A stretch of DNA of 64,000 bases from Haloparvum alkalitolerans (lineage in GTDB: Archaea > Halobacteriota > Halobacteria > Halobacteriales > Haloferacaceae): contig NZ_JBNLIA010000005.1 in NCBI RefSeq assembly GCF_050122995.1, forward strand, positions 124,001 through 188,000, given 5' to 3'. The position numbers and the translations under genes are program-made. Below the pieces are notes generated by a model, which did not search any database, had not been told where the DNA came from, and saw nothing but the letters and a program-made list of their open reading frames with translations. Below, in pieces: positions 56,142 through 62,460 of this stretch (position 1 is the first letter of the stretch; each line of letters begins with the position of its first letter).

Positions 56142-57461
56142 TTAGATGCCCGTCGGCAGGTCGGAGTCGCCGAGCGCCTCGGAGAGCTCGTCGGGGCCGG
56201 CCTCGTACCTGTTCACGGGATCGAGGACGTTGCTCTCCCACTCGTCGTCGTACGAGACGGTCCCCCAGATCGACGCGACCGTGGCCTGGTTCGTCTCGCT
56301 GAACTGGTAGTCACCGACCGGGCCGGAGTGCTCCATCCCGGTGAACTCGTCGACGAGGGCGTCGGCTTCGGTGCTGCCGGCCGACTCGATCGCCTCCTTG
56401 TACAGGTAGACGGCGCGGTACGCTCCCTCGGCGTTGTACGTCGGGAGCGTGTCGTGCTCCTCGTAGTAGGCGTCACGGAACGTGTTGTTCGCCTCGGTGT
56501 CGGGGACGAACGGGTCGTACCGGGTCGAGGCGTACTCGCCCTCCGGGAGCGGGTTCCCGTCGCTCGCGAGGTCCGTCCCCATTCCGACGCTGAACAGCGT
56601 GTGGTCGATCTGGTCGAACCAGCCCGCCTCCTCGGCCTGGCCGATGAACGTGGTGAGGTCGGCTCCCCACAGCGGCGTGATCACCGCGTCCGGCTCGGCG
56701 TCGAGGATGGAACTGATGTAGGGCGTGTAGTCGCTCGTCGCCAGCGCCGGGAACTGCTCGGCGGTGAACTCGGCCTCGACCCCGAGGCCCGCACAGAAGT
56801 CCTGGAAGTAGTCCCACGTCTCGTAGCCGAATGCGTAGTCAGGGCCGATCGTCGCCCACTCCGTGGCGTCGAGCTCCCCGGCGGTCCGCGCGGCGCCGTA
56901 GATGTCCTGCGCGAGGCTGTTGGAGTCGCGGAACACGTAATCGTTGCCCACGGAGTCCTCGTGTTCGCCCTCCGGCGAGGTGACGAACGGCGTCGCCGCG
57001 TGCGTGATCATGAACGGCATCTGGAGCTGTGCCACCTGTGGCGCCACGGCCTGGGCGACCCCGCTGGAGTCGAGCCCGAACAGCCCGTCGACGTCGTCCT
57101 CCTCGACGAGGCTCCGTATCTGCTGGATCGCCGTGTCGGCGCTCGCCTCGCTGTCGCGGACGATGATCTCTACGTCCTGCCCGTCGATGCCGCCGTTGTC
57201 GTTGATCTCCGACTGGGCCATTTCGATACCCCGCTCGGCGGCCTCGCCGTACAGCGAGGCGAACCCCGAGAGGATGTACGTCGCACCCAGCCGCACCACG
57301 TCGTCGCCGCCGCCCGTACAGCCGGCCAGCGCGACGCTCGCGCCGGCGCCAGCGGCCTGCAGGAACCGTCGCCGACCGACCGACGATCGGTTTTCCGAAT
57401 CCCTCTCGACATCCCCTGTCCGGTTACGCTTGTTTCCGACATCCGAACCTGCAGTTACCAT
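56142..57461 (-). CDS. Liv-type ABC transporter substrate-binding lipoprotein (system 3)
   Basis: A 439-residue binding protein. The signal is preceded by about 27 hydrophilic residues; then come the twin-arginine motif GRRRFLQAAGAGAS and the lipobox LAGC (about residues 45-48). The mature protein has the type I fold: VRLGATYILSGFASLYGEAAERGIEMAQSEINDNGGIDGQDVEIIVRDSEA, VDGLFGLDSSGVAQAVAPQV and WATIGPDYAFGYETWDYF. The group includes aromatic- and dicarboxylic-acid binders as well as LivK. First gene of the seven-gene operon. TATA box at 57491-57500. Confidence 0.92.
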   Translation of the reverse strand: MVTAGSDVGNKRNRTGDVERDSENRSSVGRRRFLQAAGAGASVALAGCTGGGDDVVRLGATYILSGFASLYGEAAERGIEMAQSEINDNGGIDGQDVEIIVRDSEASADTAIQQIRSLVEEDDVDGLFGLDSSGVAQAVAPQVAQLQMPFMITHAATPFVTSPEGEHEDSVGNDYVFRDSNSLAQDIYGAARTAGELDATEWATIGPDYAFGYETWDYFQDFCAGLGVEAEFTAEQFPALATSDYTPYISSILDAEPDAVITPLWGADLTTFIGQAEEAGWFDQIDHTLFSVGMGTDLASDGNPLPEGEYASTRYDPFVPDTEANNTFRDAYYEEHDTLPTYNAEGAYRAVYLYKEAIESAGSTEADALVDEFTGMEHSGPVGDYQFSETNQATVASIWGTVSYDDEWESNVLDPVNRYEAGPDELSEALGDSDLPTGI

Positions 57462-57490
57462 TGTTAACGATTATCCCTGTGTGTCGGTCC

Positions 57491-57500
57491 TATATAAATA
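57491..57500 (-). promoter_or_regulatory. TATA box of the Liv system 3 operon
   Basis: TATATAAATA, read on the minus strand as TATTTATATA, 30-39 nt upstream of the ATG at 57461. It is the only such AT-rich stretch near the start and should drive the whole livKHMGF-ligase-SDR operon. Confidence 0.65.
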
Positions 57501-57700
57501 TGCGGGTAGCTACCACACGTCGCGTTGCCATCCAACGTGACCCGGCGGTCGATCGATCCCCGTCCGATCCGATCACACGAATCTGTCAGATCCATCGGCA
57601 ATCCTCTGAATAGTCCTCTAAAAAACACTTCACTCTACGCTCAGTTGGTGTTTCTCTCGACGAGGATCGCGAGGATCGAGTACGCCCCGGTCGCGGTCGG

Positions 57701-57750
57701 GATGCTCTCTCCCGGTTACGATCCGGATGCTCTCTCCCGGTTACGATCCG
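57701..57750 (+). repeat. perfect 25-bp tandem duplication
   Basis: 57701-57725 and 57726-57750 are identical over 25 bp; the unit starts GATGCTCTCTCCCGGTTACG. It is not in a gene. The perfect identity indicates a recent event. Confidence 0.85.
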
Positions 57751-58073
57751 GCCGCTGTCTCGGCACAGGCGACGGTGTGCTGGTGGGTACCGTCGTCGGA
57801 TGGTCGGGGGAACTGTCGGGTGCGTCCCCTCGTCGGTTCGTCCCGAGCGTCTTCCCGCCGAGTCGCTGCCCGCTTGCGATCTCGCGGATTCGGCACGAGT
57901 CGGATCGACTTCGCCGATCGGTTCTGCTCCGTCGTTCCTATCGGTCGTCCGATAGCGATAATTCTCGATAGTTATCGGATCAGCTACTATTCAACCAAAT
58001 TGGTGGGTTGTGCGAGGGCACCGTGAACGCCCGCGGACTCGGTCTCGTCCTCTGCCCGAACGCCACCTCGGCC

Positions 58074-58148
58074 GCAGTCGCCTTGGCCACAGTCGCCCTG
58101 GACGCAGTCGCTCTGGACGCAGTCGCTTCGGATTCGGTCGCTCTCGGG
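58074..58148 (+). repeat. 15-bp tandem repeat, five diverged units
   Basis: Units of the form GCAGTCGC(C/T)CTGGAC at 58074-58088, 58089-58103, 58104-58118, 58119-58133 and 58134-58148, the last strongly diverged. They end within a few bases of the IclR gene stop (58153) and may act as its downstream region. Confidence 0.7.
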
Positions 58149-58152
58149 GACC

Positions 58153-58890
58153 CTACGAGAGAATGTGCCGCTGGATCTCGTTCGACGCGCTCACCACGAG
58201 GCCGGCGATGTCTTGCTGGAGGGACTTGCCGTCGAGTCGGTCCTTGGGACCGGTGAGCGACACGACGTACGTCGGCCCGTCGCTACTGTCGATCGGCGCC
58301 GCCACGCTGTACTGGTCCTCCTGGAACTCGCCGCGGCTGAACGCCAGCCCTTGGACGCGAACGGTCCGGATCTCCTCGAGTAGCGATTCGGTCTCGTGGC
58401 TGGTCCCCTCGCGCACGAGGGCCGCCGCACGCTCCTCGGGGAGCGTCGCGAGCACGACCTTCCCCGCGGCCGTCGTCGCGAGTGGCAGCTCCTGGCCCAC
58501 GGACAGCCAGTGGCGCTCGACCAGTTCTCCGGCCGCGGTCTCCGTGACGATCGGCGTTCCGTCCCGCGTCTTGACGAAAGTCGCGAACTCGCCGGAGGTC
58601 AGCGCCAGATTCCGAAGGGTGCCACGGATGGCCGGGAAGCCCGGGATCGCCATCCGCGCCTGCTCGCCCAGAGCCAGTACGCCCGCGTCCACCCGATAGG
58701 TCCCGTCGACCCGTTCGAGGAGTTCCAACTCGACCAGCGTCGAGAGGTGGTTGTACAGCGCCCCCTTCGAGACCGACACGCGGTCGTTCAGCTCCATGAG
58801 CGTGGCACCGCCGCTGTCGGCCACACATCGGAGGATCTCGACCGATGTCTGCGTCGTCCGGACCGGGTTCGCTGCCTCCGCGGTTGTCAT
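58153..58890 (-). CDS. IclR-family transcriptional regulator
   Basis: A 245-residue complete IclR regulator. The N-terminal winged helix is VRTTQTSVEILRCVADSGGATLMELNDRVSVSKGALYNHLSTLVELELLERVDGTYRV (about residues 10-67). The effector domain has LALGEQARM, VRTTDGT-like FVKTRDGTPIV, LPLATTAAGKVVLATLPEE (the GKVLLA pocket motif), and ends GPKDRL...IAGLVVSASNEIQR. It is 38 nt downstream of the DgoD-like gene start-to-stop order, i.e. the last gene after it on the same strand. Three TTTAG-N5-CTAAA palindromes upstream of the neighbouring genes are candidate operators. Confidence 0.9.
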   Translation of the reverse strand: MTTAEAANPVRTTQTSVEILRCVADSGGATLMELNDRVSVSKGALYNHLSTLVELELLERVDGTYRVDAGVLALGEQARMAIPGFPAIRGTLRNLALTSGEFATFVKTRDGTPIVTETAAGELVERHWLSVGQELPLATTAAGKVVLATLPEERAAALVREGTSHETESLLEEIRTVRVQGLAFSRGEFQEDQYSVAAPIDSSDGPTYVVSLTGPKDRLDGKSLQQDIAGLVVSASNEIQRHILS

Positions 58891-58928
58891 GGGAGGACGT
58901 AACACTCCGGTGCGCAAAAGGCCATCGC

Positions 58929-60080
58929 TCACCAGTTCGCGACGCTTCCGTCTTCGTAGTTCCACGTCGGGCCCTTCCAGGAGGTCTTCTTCCCCGCCTG
59001 CTCGCGGATGTACGACTCGTTCATCTCGATGCCGAGCCCGGGCTCGTCGTCCATGAACATGTAGCCGTCGGACCGCGTGAACGGGCTCTCGTCGGCGAGG
59101 TAGTTGAAGAACTCGTTGTCCTGCTCGGCGTAGAACTCGTCGTGCTGTTCCTGCAGGATCGAGTTCGGCACCGCGAACTGGACGTGCATCGAGGCGGCAA
59201 AGGACACCGGCCCGACGGAGCACTTCGGCATCAGCATGATGTTGTACGCCTCCGCCATCTTGCCGATGTTGACGACCTCGGTGATCCCCCCCGCGTGCGA
59301 TATCGCCGGCTGCACGATGTCCACCGACTGGCTCTGGAACACCTCCCGGAAGTCCCACCGCGAGTACATCCGCTGGCCGGTCGCGAACGGGATGTTCGTC
59401 GCCGCGCTCAACTCGGGCAGGTTCTCGTTGTACGAGGGATGGACCGGCTCCTCGACGAACATCAGGTTGTACTCCTCGAGCATCGACAGCAACTGCCGCG
59501 CGACCCCGGTGGTGACCCGGCCCCGGAAGTCGACCGCGAGGTCGACGCTCTCGCCGACGGCGTCCATCACGGCGTCGACCCGCTTCTGGACGTTCAAAAC
59601 GATCTCGCGCGTCCGCACCCGCGCGGGCCGCGTGTGAGCCATCAGTCCCAGCGTCGTGTATCCGTCCTCGACCGCCGCGACCGCGACGTCCGCGAGGTCG
59701 TCCGGGTGGTCGCCGCTGAGCCACTGGTACACCTGTACCTTGTCGCGGACCGGTCCGCCCAACAGCTCGTACACCGGCTTCCCGAGAGCGCGTCCCTTCA
59801 GGTCCCACAGCGCCTGGTCGATGCCCGCGATCGCGCTCATCAGGACCGGGCCGTTGTTGTAGTGGTCACCCATGTACATGCGGTACCAGAGGTCCGCGAT
59901 GCGTCGGGGATCCGAGCCGATGACGTAATCCTCGACCAGCTCCGAGAGGGCGCTACAGAGGGTGGTCGAGCGCCCCTCCAGGGCCGGTTCACCCCAGCCG
60001 ATCACCCCGGTATCCGTTTCGAGTTTGAGAAAGACCCACCGCGGGGGGATCGCGAACAGTTCGTAGTCGACGACTTCCAT
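58929..60080 (-). CDS. enolase-superfamily protein related to galactonate dehydratase (DgoD), catalytic residues replaced
   Basis: A 383-residue protein that aligns without gaps to Escherichia coli DgoD through most of the barrel (for example WVFLKLETDTGVIGWGEP near residue 15; VLMSAIAGIDQALWDLKGRALGKPVYELLGG). Two Mg ligands are kept (Asp in AVDFRGR, Glu in FVEEP). The third is Gln (ATGQRMYSR versus GERM). Catalytic residues also differ: DgoD His185 is Arg (DFRGR), Asp258 is Ala (QPAISHAGG) and His285 is Lys (MPKCSVGP). It therefore cannot use the known DgoD mechanism. Start ATG 60080 matches the family; the upstream extension is Arg/Gly-rich. Next to an IclR gene and facing an aldolase operon. 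Confidence 0.88.
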   Translation of the reverse strand: MEVVDYELFAIPPRWVFLKLETDTGVIGWGEPALEGRSTTLCSALSELVEDYVIGSDPRRIADLWYRMYMGDHYNNGPVLMSAIAGIDQALWDLKGRALGKPVYELLGGPVRDKVQVYQWLSGDHPDDLADVAVAAVEDGYTTLGLMAHTRPARVRTREIVLNVQKRVDAVMDAVGESVDLAVDFRGRVTTGVARQLLSMLEEYNLMFVEEPVHPSYNENLPELSAATNIPFATGQRMYSRWDFREVFQSQSVDIVQPAISHAGGITEVVNIGKMAEAYNIMLMPKCSVGPVSFAASMHVQFAVPNSILQEQHDEFYAEQDNEFFNYLADESPFTRSDGYMFMDDEPGLGIEMNESYIREQAGKKTSWKGPTWNYEDGSVANW

Positions 60081-60214
60081 ACTCTGGTCTCTCACCGCCC
60101 CGTCTTCAAGATTGGTCCCGCCGCCAGCGTCGCCGCCTCCGGATTCGCGCGGCTCTCGGACCACACGAGCCGTCCGCGTCGCGACCGTCACGTCCGTCCC
60201 GGTCCGGGTATGAG

Positions 60215-60229
60215 TTTTGCAGAGCTAAA
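60215..60229 (-). promoter_or_regulatory. candidate IclR operator 1 (TTTTG-N5-CTAAA)
   Basis: TTTTGCAGAGCTAAA, one mismatch from the palindrome TTTAG-N5-CTAAA, followed by TCCATC. It is about 135-150 nt upstream of the DgoD-like start. The site at 60760 has the same flank (GCAG before, CCCATC after). Confidence 0.5.
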
Positions 60230-60759
60230 TCCATCACGGTCGATCCGCATCCTACTCCCGAACGCTTCGCCTCGCCCGCCGTATCGACCCCTGCCGCGAG
60301 CGCGGAGGGGCTCACGGCCGCGGTCGCACGCGTTCGCCCGTCGCCGCCGACGCGGCCGTCCCCGGTTCGGTCAGGTCCGGGAACCCGGCCCGCTCGCGTC
60401 AGGCGGATAGTTATGTTCGTATTCTGATTGCTCTCTATTCTCATACTCTATCTGCTATGTACTAAAACACTGGTACTGGATAATTCTCCACGTTATTTTT
60501 TTAGAATTGGCATTATTACCGGTGTCACCCGCGATACAGACAGTTATTTATCGTATTCCCTCATAGACCGAGTTTGTCTCCTGAATATCATATCGAACCA
60601 ACTACTTCTCGAATATTTATATGACGTTCGTTCCGTCGGCGTCTGACCGGTCGACTTCGTTCGGACGTCGGTCTCTCTCCCGACATTCCATTACACATGT
60701 ACTACTGTAATTCTACTTCTCGCCCGCGCCCGTCTGCTGTCGGCTATTCTCTCCCGAAA

Positions 60760-60774
60760 TTTAGCAGGACTAAA
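60760..60774 (+). promoter_or_regulatory. candidate IclR operator 2 (TTTAG-N5-CTAAA)
   Basis: TTTAGCAGGACTAAA, a perfect 5-5-5 palindrome, about 227 nt upstream of the FAH-family start. It shares 15 of 21 positions with site 1 beyond the arms. Confidence 0.55.
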
Positions 60775-60902
60775 CCCATCGGGTTGGGTGTGGAGCGTTC
60801 ACATACGATCAAAGGCGGCCGCGGCCGGAACGGCCTCGACTCCGCGATGCTTCTCGCGCGGACGACTCGAACGGGCCGCGAAACCGTCTTCGGTCTGCCG
60901 GA

Positions 60903-60917
60903 TTTAGATCTCCTAAA
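60903..60917 (+). promoter_or_regulatory. candidate IclR operator 3 (TTTAG-N5-CTAAA)
   Basis: TTTAGATCTCCTAAA, a perfect palindrome of the same form, 48 nt upstream of the TATA-like sequence of the FAH-family gene. A regulator bound here is well placed to act on that promoter. Confidence 0.55.
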
Positions 60918-60964
60918 CGAACAGCCGCCAGCGGGCGACGGGGTGGAATGCGGAACTCAACCAA

Positions 60965-60972
60965 GGTTTTAT
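60965..60972 (+). promoter_or_regulatory. TATA-like box of the FAH-aldolase operon
   Basis: GTTTTATG, 29-36 nt upstream of the ATG at 61001, so the transcript should be leaderless or almost so. Confidence 0.5.
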
Positions 60973-61000
60973 GCCCAATCACCGTATCTAGAGGGCTGTA

Positions 61001-61774
61001 ATGCGAAGAGTAACCTTTAGAGATCCCGCGGGAACCGAACGAACTGGAACGCTGACCGACGGTGAGGTGGCGTTCGGCAACCGGACGTACGACCTGGACG
61101 AGGTCGAACTGCTGCCGCCGGTCGACCCCTCGAAGATAGTCTGCGTCGGGCTGAACTACTCCGACCATGCCGAGGAGACCGACTCCGAAATCCCCGACCG
61201 CCCTCTCCTGTTCATCAAGACCCCGAACACGCTCGCTTCGCCGGGATCGACCGTGCAGCTCCCGGAGGACAAAGAGCGGATCGACTTCGAGGCCGAGCTC
61301 GGGGTCGTCATCGGATCTCAGTGCCGGAACGTGCCTGCAGACCAGGCCGAGGAGGTCATCGCGGGGTACACGTGCGTGAACGACATCTCGAACCGCGACG
61401 ACCAGCGACAGGAGCAGAACTGGGTGCGCGGCAAGGCGTTCGACAACGCCGCACCGATGGGCCCGGTACTGGCGACGCCGGACGAGGTCCCGGACGACGC
61501 GTCGATCTCCCTCCGCGTCAACGGCGAAACCCGGCAGGACTCGACGATCGAGAACCTGATCTTCTCCGTGCCCGAACTCATCGAGGAGATCACGACGCTG
61601 ATGACCCTCGAACCGGGCGACGTCATCGCGACGGGGACGCCGGCGGGCGTCGGCCCGCTCTCCGACGGGGACGAGGTCGCCATCGAGATCGAGGGGGTCG
61701 GAACGCTCTCGCACGACGTCGCCGCGGGCGAGTTCGCCGGGACCGTCGAGCACGACTTCATGCCGAACCTCTAA
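61001..61774 (+). CDS. fumarylacetoacetate hydrolase (FAH) family protein
   Basis: A 257-residue protein. After a short N-terminal domain comes the FAH barrel, with KIVCVGLNYSDHAEET (about residues 45-60), RPLLFIKTPNTL, DKERIDFEAELGVVIG (metal Glu ligands in EAELGVVIG, about residues 93-101) and YTCVNDISNRDDQRQ with the Asp ligand. GDVIATGTPAGVG (about residues 205-217) is also typical. Members hydrolyse or dehydrate 2-keto acids, including 2-keto-3-deoxy sugar acids, or hydrate 2-hydroxypenta-dienoates. It lies 2 nt before a class II aldolase gene; a step in sugar-acid breakdown is likely. Confidence 0.9.
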   Translation: MRRVTFRDPAGTERTGTLTDGEVAFGNRTYDLDEVELLPPVDPSKIVCVGLNYSDHAEETDSEIPDRPLLFIKTPNTLASPGSTVQLPEDKERIDFEAELGVVIGSQCRNVPADQAEEVIAGYTCVNDISNRDDQRQEQNWVRGKAFDNAAPMGPVLATPDEVPDDASISLRVNGETRQDSTIENLIFSVPELIEEITTLMTLEPGDVIATGTPAGVGPLSDGDEVAIEIEGVGTLSHDVAAGEFAGTVEHDFMPNL

Positions 61775-61776
61775 CC

Positions 61777-62454
61777 ATGTCGGTAACCGATAAACAGCAG
61801 TTGGTGCTGGGCTGCCGGCTCCTCGACAAGGCCGGACTGTTCGACGAACACGGCCACCTCAGCGCACGCCAGGAGGACCCGGACGACGTCCTCATCAACG
61901 CGTTCGCGAGTCCCGCGACGACGACGATCCGCGACTACATCGAGGTGGACCTCTCGGGGACCGACTACCCCGACAGCGCGCCCGGCGAGACGCCGATCCA
62001 CACGCAGACGTTCCGCAACCGCCCCGACGTCGAGGCCGTCTGTCACCACCACGCGCCGTACACGACGCTGTTGTCCAGCGTCGGCATTCCCCACAAGCCG
62101 GTCCATCCGAACGGGGTCATCCAGAAGGAGCCCTTCCCGGTGTTCGAGGATTACCACACCGAGGGCGGCATGCTGGTGACCACCGAGGACGAGGGACAGG
62201 ACCTCGCCGACGCGCTGGGCGACCACGAAGCGGTCGTGCTCCGCGGGCACGGCGTCGTCGTCGTCGGCGACAGCGTCCCCGAGGTTGTCGTGAAGAGCCT
62301 CAAGATGGAGTATAACGCCGAACTGCTCTACAAACAGGCGGTCGTCGGCGAGCCCTGGTACCTCCCCGAATCGCTGGTCGAGGAGAACGTCAACAACATG
62401 ACGAGCGAAGGGCAGATCGTCAAGACGCTGGACTACTACTTCACGAAGCTGTAA
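61777..62454 (+). CDS. class II aldolase/adducin family protein
   Basis: A 225-residue zinc enzyme. Motifs are LFDEHGHLSARQEDPDDVLINAF (about residues 18-40), PIHTQTFRNRPDVEAVCHHHAPYTTLLSSVG with the zinc His cluster HHH (about residues 89-91), and EAVVLRGHGVVVVGDSVPE with the last His (about residue 153). It differs from the aldolase at 12853 in having RPDV..VCHHHAP and a longer N-terminus. It is transcribed with the FAH-family gene (2-nt gap) and probably splits or isomerises the product of that pathway. Exact reaction unknown. Confidence 0.88.
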   Translation: MSVTDKQQLVLGCRLLDKAGLFDEHGHLSARQEDPDDVLINAFASPATTTIRDYIEVDLSGTDYPDSAPGETPIHTQTFRNRPDVEAVCHHHAPYTTLLSSVGIPHKPVHPNGVIQKEPFPVFEDYHTEGGMLVTTEDEGQDLADALGDHEAVVLRGHGVVVVGDSVPEVVVKSLKMEYNAELLYKQAVVGEPWYLPESLVEENVNNMTSEGQIVKTLDYYFTKL

Positions 62455-62460
62455 GGCGGC

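Larger units (their letters stand above)
57501..58152. other. intergenic region with two tandem repeats, no gene seen
   Basis: About 650 bases between the Liv system 3 promoter and the stop of the IclR gene. Contents: a perfect 25-bp duplication (57701-57750), a 15-bp repeat of five units (58074-58148), and an AT-rich patch at about 57950-58010. Open frames here are repeat-driven and not called. Confidence 0.55.
60081..61000. other. divergent control region of the sugar-acid cluster, no gene seen
   Basis: 920 bases between the DgoD-like gene and the FAH-family gene. It contains the three TTTAG-N5-CTAAA palindromes, a markedly AT-rich stretch at about 60405-60660, and a TATA-like GTTTTATG at 60965-60972 before the FAH-family start. 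Frames such as 60428-60646 and 60697-61020 cover AT-rich or promoter DNA and are not called. Confidence 0.65.

Noticed and set aside
58153..59808. 551-codon frame suggesting an IclR fusion protein
   Set aside because: The extra N-terminal 306 codons are the DgoD-like gene read in the wrong frame; the real IclR start is ATG 58890.
58845..60410. 521-codon plus-strand frame opposite the DgoD-like gene
   Set aside because: Antisense shadow with His/Arg/Val-rich composition; the minus-strand gene aligns over its full length with a known family.
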